Below, in pieces: positions 11,179 through 23,430 of a stretch of DNA of 64,000 nucleotides. The translations under genes and the position numbers were made by a program. Each line of letters opens with the position of its first letter. The first letter of the stretch is position 1. The notes beneath the pieces were generated by a model, which was given only the letters and a program-made list of their open reading frames with translations, made no database searches and was not told the origin of the DNA. The stretch spans positions 1,240,001 to 1,304,000 of the forward strand of contig NC_081336.1 in NCBI RefSeq assembly GCF_022539665.2, read 5' to 3'. The DNA comes from Daphnia carinata (Eukaryota; Arthropoda; Branchiopoda; Diplostraca; Daphniidae).

Positions 11179-12042
11179 TTTTTCCCTCAGAAAATGGTTT
11201 GTTCTGTCAAACATAATAAAGTTCAAAATTCATTTAAAGCTGATCACAATACAAAATTCTGATATAGTTCTGTTGAATTCTTTTCATTTACTACTAATAT
11301 CCACATGGTTTTAAACATTCACTCTTGCAAAGCTTTACTCCTCTATTAAACAAAAATATCACATTCCTGCAAGCACAGTGTTTGCGGGGTATTGAACTTT
11401 TGAGAATAACCAGGCTTAACAACATTGCATTTACATTGTGGTGAAACCAGTCTTCTTCAAAGTTATAGGTAGATAAAGACAGTATAGAAATTAAAAGCAA
11501 TATAGAAATTGAAAGCAAGTCTCTGTATCGTGAATGTTGGTAAAGCTGTTATTTGAAGGAATGTATATATAGCTAAAGGTAATGGATCAAATAAAAGTCA
11601 ATCAGTAAACGTATTATGCTAAGGCGCCATGGCAACCAGTTGCATAGAGTCGTAAAAAGGACTACCATTCACGCCAGATATTGACGTTTTACCTTTGTTT
11701 TTCGTGAACCAGCCCAATCAGGATTGCGTGAGCTCTCGAATTGTACGACTCATGCGTACAAGACGTACGATGGAAACAGCTTATGGATCAGAGATGACGT
11801 ATTCCTCCTTCTCAGTTAGGGATTCGATCGAAGATGTACTACAATGGCGCCACTAGCGGTTTAGTTATCAACTAGATTTGTTTATTTCGGAGGGACATTT
11901 CCATTCATGCGAGTCAGTATAACCGCCTCTTCCGTTCGATGGTTTTTGCGCCATTTCTTGTTTAATTAAAAGGTAGTATGACATCCTACAAAAATATTTG
12001 AAATTTTACCTTAAGTTTACATTTTGTTTAGTTAATTTTGCA
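11179..12042. other. Spacer between FEM-1-like and FAM234-like genes
   Basis: Contains the FEM-1-like poly(A) signal at 11215-11220 and presumably the FAM234-like promoter and 5' UTR. No coding sequence supported. Confidence 0.5.
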
Positions 12043-15000
12043 ATGGAGACCAGTAATGGTGTACGAATCAAACTGCCATCCAATGACAGCTTTGATGAAG
12101 ATACCCTTAGTGATGATGTGGATGATGAAGTCTTTATCAAATCTGCAAGAAATGGTTTTCGAAATTCAAACAAAGATAAAACCCTCCAGAAGCCACTAAT
12201 GGCACCAAGGAAGAAATCCGACAAAGAAAAGGTATGATGTTTGCTTTATTCTAAAAATCATTGCAACATGTCAATGACTGTTGTTGGAAGATGAAGTACT
12301 TTGATTTTTCCCCATTATCTGGTAGAAAATGGGAGCTCAAAATGGTCGCTCAAATGGTGCTCATCTAATGGAAATTCATACTGCAACACCCAAAGGGTCT
12401 CCCTATCCTCATTACTGTATTATATGTCACCATTGCTTTGGGCGCTGTAACAGGTGTGTCTCTTTAAGTCCTTCCATCTACACATTTCATTTAATATATC
12501 TTAATCCAACTTAGGGCTTACAGGCTTGGTGATCTTTTTGGCCAAGTCACATTTAGCAAATTTTGTGCAAAGGGTGAGCATTTGGAAGCCAAACAGGGGT
12601 GTTGCACCTCTTGCGGAACCTTGTGACAGCTTTGTGGAAGAAGCAGTTTGGGAAGTGAACATACCCCATGCCATATCAGAAGGCCAAAAAGTCCTTACAT
12701 CTGTGGACATAAACAAAGATTCTATTGAAGATATAATCATTGCATTTGATTCAGGTTTGCCAATGATTTCATAAAGTAAAGGTTTCATATTATTTCTATG
12801 AAATTAATCATTTCTCTTGATTTCATTTGGTTCAAGGATTATGCATGGTTCATTTTCTGTTGCTGCTTTTGTTCAGTTTTCCTGAAATATCTGTTTGGTT
12901 TATTGTGAGTTCCACCTCGAATAATATTAAGAAATGTGCCGAGAATATCGTCAATGAATGATTATAATGAAACAGGTTTGAATGGGGTGACTCCACTGAC
13001 GTCCTTTTTATGCCGGCTGTATTTCAACACTTCTTCCACTGTTTGTGACGGAGGACTAGTAGCCGTCAATGGAAGCAATGGTGCTATTTTGTGGACTACG
13101 TGGCTAGACGATGCCGTCTTTGCCGTCAATTGCGTTGCAGATTTCGATTCTGACGGGATTATCGATTGCACTGTGACTGGCAAATCGAGGGTACGCGTGA
13201 TGAAAAATTTTTGGCGACCATCAGAATCATCAATCTTGTTTTATTGCACTAGGCGCTGTGGACTGTCAGTTCCAAGGACGGTAAACAACTTTGGGGGATA
13301 GCCACTGACAAGCTACAACTTCCTTGTTTGGCTGGTTCCAATTTTCGCTCGGCTCAGGTCGTTGAGGATATCAGCGGAGATAAAATCCCAGATCTAGTTG
13401 TCGGCATTAGAGGCAAGTGACCGTGCACTGCGTATCGTTCCCTTATTTTAGTAATCGTGTTTTCGAATTGCAGGAGCGCTAGTCAAATGCCCCGATTACA
13501 TTGCCGTCGTTAATGGCGTCACGGGCAACGTGTTGCAGCTAACGGGTATTCCAGATCAAGGCTCCCTGTCCGTCGGTCCATTGCTTAAAGGCTCTGGAGA
13601 TGGTTCCACCTTTGTCCTTTACTCGACCAAGGGCATCAACGGCAGTCTTTTCATGGCTTCCCTGAAAGATGTAGCCTCAGGTCGCAAAGATTTGGTACGA
13701 TCAAAGTAACAGAAATTGTCTAGTTCTTATAATTTAAGGCAGCTGAAAATCGAATATGAACCAACCCGTTCACGCCCCACCCACTGATGCGAGCTATATG
13801 TTAAACGTGCAATTTTTTCCTTTGTTTCCGCACTCATCCAAGTGGACGCATATTGGCCGTTTCAGGTCCGGACCGTGTTGAGCAACGTCAGCCGGATCGA
13901 GGAGATGGTCGTCAGCGACATCACGGCCGATGGAATGGAGGATTTGATTGTAACGATGGACAACGGGACAGCGGGAGGGAAAGACGTGGTAGCCTTGAAC
14001 GGAAATGGCTTCCATTGTCTGTGGATCCATACAGCCCCTGCTGGGACTACCCTCAAGTAATATATAAAACTCAATCTCCTCCTCTTTTTTTTTCTACATT
14101 TTGTTTACGACTTGATGACCAACCTCCATTTTACTCTTTTCGTCCACTTTTTTTTGGACCTTCAAAACTTTCAGGATCCAAGCGCTAGCCAATCTGAATG
14201 AAGATGATCTGCCAGATGTGGCGCTCCAAGTGACTCAGATGGCCGGTTCTGCCAATACGACTTGGGTAATTGCCAAACATTCGTTTCTTCTTTTTCTTAT
14301 TGGAAAAAAAATGTAGACGCTGTCAGCTCTTCCTGTTGTCAAGAGATATCAAGTAGGCCGTCTTTCTTTTCTCAACTGTTTTCGTTTTTACGATTACATT
14401 CAGATTCGAGTACTGGACGGCAGCAATGGCAAAGTAGTAATGAACCTACCGGCCCGTTTACGGCACTGGGCAGTGCACGGCGAAACGTTGGCCGTTGAAG
14501 GAATGGGTGCGGATGTGATTATTGATTGGATAGCAGACGACGAAGACGAAACTGCGAAATCTCAAATCAATCGTCTGATGGGCGTAATAATCGTTTTTAT
14601 TCTTACTTCCTCTTACAAGAATTTCTTTTTATTGCTTTCCCCTTGTCTTTCATGACGTTTTCTTTCTTTTTTTTTTACATAAGTTTTCCTCTCGTGGAGA
14701 ACTGCCCGCTCTCGTCGTTTATTCTACGCCGACGGTGACACCATCAAAGCAGACGGGTTACGCCTCCGAGACATCCCTTCGCAACATTTTGGACGGCGTG
14801 TCCCAAGATGATGATTTGCGCGCCAAATTCAGGTTGGATCAACTTAAACTCTTTTTGCAATGTCATCTCATCCTTTATGACCTTCTTTTACTAGCAATTA
14901 CATCCAGCACACGGAATCGGAACGCACATCGGACGCTATTCAAATGACGGAGGAGATAGAACCTAATGTTATTGTCTATCCAGCTCAGCACGGCATTCGC

Positions 15001-17157
15001 AAACACGGTCGCTGGAACAATCGTCCACATCATGTAAACTATCCACTTTTGTCCATTTCAAAGAAATCCAAACTTCAATAGAATTTAATTTTTTGTTGTT
15101 TTGCATTCTCCTTTCAAAAAAGGATGGGCCGTTTCAACCGGCGTCCTACGACTATGATCCACCCACTGCAGCCGATTTAATGCCACCTGCCGCCGAACCT
15201 GCCGTTCCGGCTGTTGGCGAGTCACGCTACCGCGTTAAGACACAACGGCCAGCCGCCTGGAAGGATCAAGACTTGGAGGAGGATAGCCCTTATGTTGCCA
15301 ATCCCAACGACTACGTTGATATCGCCTCGTCGGACGGAGATTACGACCTGGAAAGCCGAGATTACAGGTAAACACTGCCTTCTCCCTTTTTTTTTTGTTT
15401 CAACTCGTAAAAGCCTTGCAATATCAGCCGCGATACGGCCGCAAAACCATAGCAACAGTGCCAAAAATGACATTTCCTTTCTATTGTTAATGACTCGTCG
15501 TTCAATCGATTGTCGTAAACCGCACACACTCTCATGACTGGCGTGATCAGAGGCTTTTTTCATTTCGATATTTTTTTTTTTAGGTTTGTAAATATTTTTT
15601 TTTATAGACATTCAAATTGAAGTTTCCTCTTCAAGATTTTTTTTTTTTTTTGAATTTAATCATACTTCAATATTTTTTTTTTTTAACGGCAAGTTGTAAA
15701 CATAAATATCCGTCAGGTACTTGGGGAACAATATCGTCCTTTCGATTTATGTTTTTCCTCTTCGTGACGTATGTAACCGTGACAAAGTATCTTCAGGAGT
15801 TTCCTTATTACCTAACAAGTAGCACACGAACGGTTTGTGTCTTAATCGACCTTTCCCAACACGAGCTGATAACATTTTTGCGTAACTCCGTAGTGGCATA
15901 TTGCCTATTTACAAAGTCAAGCGCTTCGTTCTCTTTTTTTTGTAACTCAGACATGTAGGAAATTCCGCAGAGAGAGTGGAGTTCAGACTCCCTAATTTCT
16001 GTATGTAGCATAACTTGGTTTTCTACCATGGCGTAAGACAGGAAGCTTGACCGGTTTATGGTGACCCAATCCTCTCGAGGAAGACTGTCTGGCTTGTATA
16101 TTTTTTTGCCAGACTTTAGATGAGTTTCTTCGTGTTTTATTCCGAGAAAAGTTAATGGCTGGTTAAGATTGTAATCAAAAAAAGAAAATTCCAACCTTCC
16201 TGTCTTTCAGGATATCAAATCTCTTAGGTTACTTGTGCCAAACGTTACGTTGCTTTCACCATTGTCCTATTCCTTGCGTGTGTCATATCGATCTTGTGCG
16301 TTAGTTAGGATCATCTAGTTATACGACGTAATTATAACAATGATGAATCCGATATGAGGCTGTGAATCTTGATCCTTTTTTTTGCAGTCGTTACCGTCAG
16401 AGACAGTCGAGACCGCAACAGCAACCTTGGCGACCGGAACGCAATGGCGGTCGTCGTGGTAAGCGAATCCGACGTCAAGCACCATTGAGTGCCAACCAAC
16501 CCATAGAATCTATTGGTTTTCCTCGTAAGTCTATTGATTTATTTTTTTTTTCTTCTGGTCGTTTGGATTTTCGATTCTTCTTTTGACATCGCCTCCATTA
16601 TGTCTTTTTTTTTTTTTTTTTGTTGAAAGCTTTGGTCGTTGATTCCGGAGCCAAAAGCTATACTGATTTGATTTTCGGAGTCCAGTGGAGCTGGACAGAG
16701 GCTGAAGAGAGCGGGCAACAGCTGCAGGAGCTTTCTGACTGCGTCAGCCGACGTTTAGATCAAGGTAGCATAAAACATTCGCGCTTCAGTAGGCCTACTA
16801 TATTATTAATATCGAATGCGCATACTTGCCCTGCGGCACTATTGGCGCTTTTCCCTTTTGAAAAATAAATTGTATTAAAAAAAATATTTTTTAGGTCTCG
16901 ATTTGAACGAGGACGCTGTCGTCGACTACGCTGCCGAGTGTTTTCTATCACTTGGCGTTGAAGAGGGTGACACCAAAGGCTCGTCTTCGTCGCAAGTTGA
17001 TGGAAAAAAGAAGAAGAAGAAACAGCTGATCTCAAGTTGGTCGCTTCAGCCGTGGATCAGTGGCTGCGACCGCTGGCGCGACGCCGTCACGGCTGGGTCG
17101 CTCTCAAGAGAGTTCGTCTTCAATGTAGTTGCCATTCGGGCGTTCCCAAGAGTTTGA
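12043..17157 (+). CDS. FAM234/ITFG3-like single-pass membrane protein with FG-GAP-type repeats
   Basis: Fifteen exons keep one frame: 12043-12231, 12396-12453, 12515-12754, 12976-13190, 13253-13412, 13474-13694, 13866-14056, 14175-14265, 14404-14583, 14684-14832, 14895-15033, 15123-15367, 16388-16524, 16630-16764 and 16895-17157; about 870 residues. An acidic cytosolic N-terminus is followed by one membrane helix (ITVLYVTIALGAVTGLTGLV, residues about 68-88). A beta-propeller-like ectodomain follows with calcium-loop repeats such as VDINKDSIEDIIIAFDSG, ADFDSDGIIDCTV, VEDISGDKIPDLVVG and SDITADGMEDLIVTMDNG. The C-terminal third is low complexity and Arg-rich (exon 13). Intron 5 uses a GC donor. 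The exon 2 acceptor and the last 60 residues are uncertain (see findings). Function is unknown in the family; topology suggests a type II surface or secretory-pathway protein. Confidence 0.78.
15368..16387 (+). other. Longest intron of the FAM234-like gene
   Basis: A 1020-bp intron, far longer than the other 13, which are mostly 60-220 bp. It has several T-runs and one antisense open frame of 128 codons (16194-15808) with no recognisable domain. Donor GTAAAC at 15368 and acceptor TTTGCAG at 16387 are clear. Confidence 0.6.
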
Positions 17158-19368
17158 CTGGATCACGACAAAAACCTTGCGCCAACCTACGGCCCGTCTC
17201 CGAACGACGCAAAGTCGATTTCCATTACTATCATTGAAATTTAGTTATTTATTATGATTATTTTTTTGCGTTCCAGGAAAAGTAATATTCCCACTTTTAT
17301 CCTCCCCTTTTTTGTTTTATTTGAACGTCTACTATTATTAACAGAAGAATATTTCATTAAATGGATATATAATAATTGATACGTCGTCTGACCGCCCCCT
17401 TAAAGTGTGTCGTCATCCATTCATACAAGGAGACAGATTTTGTCCCCTAACCCTCGAGTCGATTATCAATCAAGTTGTAACCCACTTTTTTTGTCCCTGT
17501 GTGACTTGTTCTAGACGATTTCGATGTCGGTTGTGTCTATCCATTTTCTCCTCCTTCCTCCATCCGGACACTTAAGTCTTCTTTTCTTTCGCTGGATCCA
17601 TCCCAAATATTACATGTCTCTGTGTGTGTGTGTTCTTGTGTAACACGGCGAGGAAAAATACACACATGGAACGCGTAGACATTTTTTTCTATCAACAGGG
17701 AACGCACTTATCTTTTGGTTATGCCCTTTGTAGGGGGCGCACCTCAATGCGTCCTATACTTCGTTCGTTCAGGCAGTGTCGGCGTGAATAGATCGCTACG
17801 CTTTGTCCCCTTTTTGTATATTTTTATTTATTTACAGTTTCTTTTGTCTTTTTCCGTTTCCGTTGTCCAGGAATTCCCTGGAGAAGGAATTGCAAAGCCT
17901 TAGAAGTCTGGCGACGTTGCCACGTAAATTTTTTCTTTAGTTTTTTAGTTGTTAGGTTTTCGTATTATACATTTAAATCGAATGGTACGTGTGTCACTCG
18001 AGTGGAATATTAACGTGATTGGATCACGTCACGACGAATCGACAAGAAAGAGTTTAGTAGGGAAAAAAAGTATTAAAATCTCTTGCCGTTTAGACCCGTT
18101 TTCAGGATCCGTTGTCAAGTCTCAAGTGCAACTGTCAACTCGACATTCTCTGTTGTGCTCACAAAAGGACCAATTTAAATATCGTGGTTTGAATTATTAA
18201 ATTATTCACAACTGACAAGTTCGTTCTGTAGTCGAGTCTTAGTCATCAAAGTTTTAATTGACTTCCGTCTTCTTGCAACGTCAAAGTGGAACGATGACAA
18301 GTGGGCTGTTTCTACTGCCTTGTGACTGGCCGAATTGCTATCGTAAGTCAATTCCACCAAATAGAAATTTATTTTCTATAAATTTGAAGGAAGATGTAGG
18401 GGGATCAACAAGTTGTTTCAATAGTTCACATCAGCAAGGCTCTGAGTGGAAGGTACCCGAGATGGAAGTTTGGATGTAAATCTGTTTCCAGAGATGGGAA
18501 AGTGAATCTTGGATTGCACTTGGAATTGGAGATTGCAAGTGAAAGCATCTTTACATTTGTTCTTAGATTGAATTTCGAATAACATTGTAATATATTCGGA
18601 ATTTCTTTCGCGTATCGTGGAAATAAAACAAACAAATTTAGTTGGCAAACGGATGTAATATAGTATATATATTAGATATCCGTGTAAATATGTTTATATA
18701 GCAGTGCATGGTGCATGGAAGTGAATAATCGATTTGGAATTTCAGAAACAACAACACGTTCTTTTTTTTTGTTTTTTTAAGTAGGCGTATAAACAAATAG
18801 ATATTCTCTTGCGAAACGGTAGTACAATAACGTCTCAGAGAAACTAATACAAAAGAAACTATGTTTAAATTGATATCCATTATAAAATTAGTCGAAGTAT
18901 TTAAAAAAAAAAAAAAAAATTGGGGATGTGGACATATGCAAAATTCACGTAAAATTGTGAAACTCAAACTTTCTGTGCTTACGTCATTGATAAGAATCCT
19001 GATTGGAAAAGGTTTTCTCGTCGAAGAATGTGGAACTTCGTGCGGGCTCTGAGCTAGACGTTCCCCATCCTTCGAAGTGAAAACCATGTCCATAATCTAA
19101 CTTAAATTTACGAGTCTGTTTGCCACACCTCAATCGTTGAAAAAAGAAGCTTAAATGAATACCAAACACATATCACATATGACAAGAATTTCTCGTTTGG
19201 AGCTGACTTGCGTATAATGTGCCTCCTGAAACAAATCCAGGATCAAAGCTGATTGAATGAACCTCTAACAAGAGGTGAATAAAGTATTCGTGTGTGTTTG
19301 TGTGTGTGTGCTTGGGATATATAATTTAGTGACATTTTCCCTTTTACAGAATCTTTTGAGAGAAACGT
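17158..19368. other. 3' region of FAM234-like gene and spacer to the GPCR gene
   Basis: Convergent spacer of 2.2 kb. AATAAA on the plus strand at about 18622 and 19277 could end a long FAM234-like 3' UTR. TG microsatellites lie near 17620 and 19290. Just before the 19277 signal is a small perfect hairpin, ACCTCT-AACA-AGAGGT (19261-19276). No coding sequence beyond the alternative FAM234 tail frame, which closes at 17237. Confidence 0.45.
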
Positions 19369-22300
19369 TCAAACGCCAGTCTCGTTAGTCACCAGACTTT
19401 TGGTTCCGATCCCGTTGGCCGCAACAGTCGAGTAATTGCAATCGTTGTGACGGTTGGCTACCGATGAAGCACCTTGATGAGCACTGCCTGTGGCCAACCT
19501 GCCAGAAGACGCCGACGGGGTGAACAGACCCTGAAAGGTCTCCCTGAACTGTGCAAACACAAAACACAGGGGTGGTATAATAATCGACTATTGTCACTCA
19601 ACAGGAGCAGTACCAGATCCTGCACTTTGCAATGAATACTTGCCTGACGACTCATGCCGCAATAGATGGCGAAGTTGATTGGATACGATAGCGAAATGAA
19701 AAAATTTGTGAACAGGATCAGGACATTTATGACGTCATAGTCGAGGACTCGCAGCTCAAGGGAGGCATCGAAGATGTGCAGGACAGTCAAAACGGCCAAT
19801 GGAATTTCGACGACCAGGAAGCAGGATACAACAACAATCAACATGAGCGTCGTGCAATTGGAATCTCTTAATTTTCGGCATTCGCTGGCTTTGCGATTTT
19901 CCTTGAAAAGCTTATCTCGCTTTTGCTGGGCGCGACGCAGCGCTCCGAATAAAAGGACGTTGAGCAGAACCAGCGAGGCGCAAGGTCCCAGATGCACGCA
20001 AACAACCCGGAACCAAAAGTAAAGGTTGTAGTATACCACCTAGATTTGAACTTGATATTATCACTTTGTCTTTGGATGTGTAACCGTTTGGGTTTTATTG
20101 TGATGAAATTACCTGGCTGAAAATGTCAGTGACCCAATCAGCTTCGTATTTGCAGCAGGTTGTCACAACTCCTTCACCTTCCCAGTAGATATCTACCGGC
20201 AGGTACACCTTTATATCAAAAATGAAATTTAAACATTTTCCACTGAAAATACATCGTTTTGTACAAATTTCACCACGGCAGGTATTTTTTGTGGGCATGG
20301 AAAGGTTTACTGGTTTTCGTCCTCTCTCCCTTGAGAAATTTACGACTCCTTTTGATTGAAAGTAAAAACGTGCACGAAAGAGACTTCCATTTTCTCTTGT
20401 ACAAAGCAATCTTTGGAATCTTATAACAGACCAAAAAGAACGTAGCGACACAATTGCTGGGCAACTACAAGTCTTCTTTAATAACTTGTATATTTTCTCG
20501 TCTGCTATATCAAATCAGCCATTTGTCTCCCTCGGCATAAAGATCTAACATACGAGAACATTACGTTGGAGACCTGCATCCGAGTATCGCCATCTGTCCA
20601 CTTGTAGTACCGAAAAACTTGAAAATAAAAAAGAAATGTCGCAGAAACGGGCAGAAATATTGTGGCAATTGGATCTTACCACATAAAAGACCTACATATA
20701 AAACAAAAAAATATTTTTTGCTTTACCTTCTTGTTATGATCTATTTTTTTTTCAGCCCTTTGAACAACTTTTATTGGACTTGTACGTTCACCAAAAATGC
20801 AGCATGATTGCTGATGAAGTCTAGAGTGCTTTTGCTTTTTTCTGATCGGCTTTTCGTCGACGCAAAACTGTGTGTAACCTAATACACAGTCAAGCGTACT
20901 CGGTCTCCTGTTATTACTATATATATGAAAAGTAATAGCTACAAGAGCCATCCGCTGGGAAAATTGAGTCATACTTTTGCATCAACGACTGTCACGACAA
21001 AACCATGCACAAGAGCTTTGTTTTTTTCGGGAAAGGTCTGAAAAGTGAAATCCAATGACGTCAGTACCTAAACTGATACGTTCCAAGAAAGAAGAGTGCT
21101 CACTTTCTGTTTAAGAATAAAAAAGATTCATTACTGTTGAAATCACAGAACGGAAATTTTTGCTCGGACGGAAACGGCTTTTGATTGTTCTGTACGAATC
21201 GATTCATACACTTCAAAAGTAGAGTAAAAAAAAAATGATTGGTATGCCGCCTTCTTTTCTCCACAACATTCAGTTGACTTATATGCGACAATGTTTGCTC
21301 CATTCCTAGTACACGTCCCTAACTGGATTTCTTTTTTAATCATAATAATACGGACCGAGAGGCTCGGTAAGGGTCTCATAGCTGCCGTTCCACTTGGCTT
21401 TGCGTGGAAAATCCAATTTTGGGAGGCGGGTGGCGACCAAGTGCGTTGCCATAAGCAACAGACGCATCCATTGCCAGGTAAAGATGTCGATCACGTGATA
21501 ACCAACAAAATTATTGTTTAACATTCAAAGCTAGAAAAGAAAATTACAAATTCTGGATGAAAGAACAGATGCAAAGAGAGAACAGCTGATAATTATTGAT
21601 TCAAAAAAGGCCGCCCTGAGCGCTGCGTATCAGAGTCAAATGTCAACAAAAACTTAGTTTCATGTTACTTTTCTAAGATAATTCTACTCGCATAATTCAG
21701 ATTATGTGTGGAAATACAAGCAGATTGCACTAGAAACTCTCGATTTGTTACATAAATTTTGCTTTTTTGTTCAAAGATGAAACGCACGCCATGTCTAATG
21801 CAACTGCCTGCGCATCCACCAATGCATCTGATATGAAAAGGGATCCGTAGGAAGTGAGGACTTGTGAATACACCCAAATATCGGAAAGCAGCTGGAGAAG
21901 GACATTTTGAATGCATTTAGCCATCAGCCCATGTATAACATATCAATCTCTGTGAAAGGATACAGCCTAGGGTCATGTTAACCAACAGCTGTTTCTCTCA
22001 AGTTTGTCGATCAGCGATCAGCCTTTACATGTAATCTCTCGGTTTTCATAGACAGTTCCTTAAATACCCATTTGTTCTATCTGCTCCGGGGAATGGGGTA
22101 AAAGTTGGCCCAAACAAATGCAGAATACAATAGATGGAACTTTAAGTCTTATATGCCTATATTGTTAAGGTAATGCCCTCGAAGGCTTTCTGTTATTATT
22201 ACACTGCAACGGAGGATCTATAAGCTCCAGACTATACACAACGGAACTTGTCGTTTATATTGGCCTTTCCTGTCAACAACGGAAGACTTATACATCTATT

Positions 22301-23430
22301 TTGTTGTTGCGAATAAACATTGGAAATCAATCGCGAGGCACAGCTAAATCACCGTGTAGCAAGGCAATTTATAATTCTAATCGGATTTTCGTCTGCACGA
22401 CAGCCAACGGAAGTTATTTATATTTACCATCGCTATATTGCATGTAATATGTAATACTCCTAACAAGAAAATACTGGGGCTTTTACGTCCTATCTATGAG
22501 ACACGTAAACAATCAATCTTGTTGCTTTTGACGGGTTTTCACTGTTTTTGCCGTCTATCGGGACTAAATAGCCTTGTGCGATGAAAAATGATAGCAGACG
22601 ACAGCCAACCATTTTTCTTTAAAACACAAAGTGATGAATTGACAAAAAAAACAAAAACTCACCTGATCAAATAAACGTGGGAATTGATGCACCAGGGCCA
22701 AGACGTAAATCCAACCAATAGCTTTCTTGACCCTGCACATAAATCCAAACAAAAATTGTAACACTTGTAACTAAGGTCAAAAACAAAAAGAACAGACGAA
22801 CCTTTCCATGGTGCACCAAGTCCTGGCCAGCGGCGGGTGACAGACGTAGATGTAGCGCTGGATGGCCAACGCCAACGTCAACCAAATGGAAGCCGTGTGG
22901 AAAAGTGCCGGTATGACTTCTTTCATGAAATTGTAGGCATAACAAGCTGACAGAGGTCTCAACGGTCGATGATGGTTGCCAAAAGTATAGAGATAGAGAA
23001 GCCAAGGGGCCGGGAAAAGAAGCGTAAACATGTCGCTCAAAGCCATGGCCATCAGAACAAGATTGGTTGGAGTCCTCATGTGTTTCTTGGATAAGACGAG
23101 GACAATCAACGTATTGGCGATGATGGTAATGACCACTAGGAAGGGCATAATGTATCCGTAGAGCGGCAGAGCGTAACGGATGTCCAGGTCGGCTGTTATG
23201 TTCAAATAGCGACTTGCACTAATGGACGCATTAATCAAAACAGAACCATTGATGTTCATCCCGCTGAAATTTCCGGCTTGCTCAGTATCTGATGTTTCAT
23301 TTGAATCATCTTCATCGCTGTACCAGACGTTGCCCAGGAGCAGCCAATTCTTTTCGCTCCAGTTACCCACCAACAGAGAAGATTCGTTGCCTCCGGCTAC
23401 TGCAGTCTGCTCCCCTCCGGCAGCCGTCAT
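19369..23430 (-). CDS. SPR: Sex peptide receptor / myoinhibitory peptide receptor-like GPCR
   Basis: Five exons on the minus strand: 23430-22802, 22732-22663, 20208-20113, 20039-19644 and 19548-19369; 456 residues. A long N-terminus carries several N-glycosylation sequons (NES, NWS, NFS, NGS, NAS, NIT). Seven hydrophobic helices follow. Matches to Drosophila SPR are strong: YALPLYGYIMPFLVVITIIA, TFGNHHRPL, WLTLALAIQRYIYVCHPPLA, KLRDSNCTTLMLIVVVSCFL and YPINFAIYCGMSRQFRETF. The usual DRY at TM3 is QRY, as in fly SPR. Ligands in insects are myoinhibitory (allatostatin-B) peptides, the ancestral role; signalling is through Gi/o. Intron 3 is 2.45 kb, and intron 4 has a GC donor. The C-terminus is short and Ser/Asn-rich. 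Confidence in family is high; ligand is inferred. Confidence 0.93.
20209..22662 (-). other. Large third intron of the SPR-like gene
   Basis: 2454 bp, splitting the second extracellular loop region (after ...PRLFDQ, before VYLPVDIYWEG). No conserved exon is recognisable inside. One minus-strand open stretch at 21524-21336 and a 14-nt likeness to the 3' half of miR-8 on the plus strand at about 21474-21488 were examined and not accepted. Confidence 0.6.

Noticed and set aside
19261-19276. Perfect 6-bp hairpin before AATAAA
   Set aside because: Too short to mean much in a eukaryotic 3' region; noted only within the spacer entry.
20555-20620. Minus-strand reading VFRYYKWTDGDTRMQV in the SPR intron
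   Set aside because: Joining exon 2 directly to the exon at 20208 reproduces the fly receptor order without it, and its borders lack good splice sites.
21465-21495. Match to the 3' half of miR-8 (CAGGTAAAGATGTC)
   Set aside because: The seed half differs and no extended precursor hairpin with a matching star arm is visible.
21336-21524. Possible alternative extracellular-loop exon of the SPR-like gene
   Set aside because: The minus-strand frame shows no similarity to the receptor and lacks paired splice sites that would fit.
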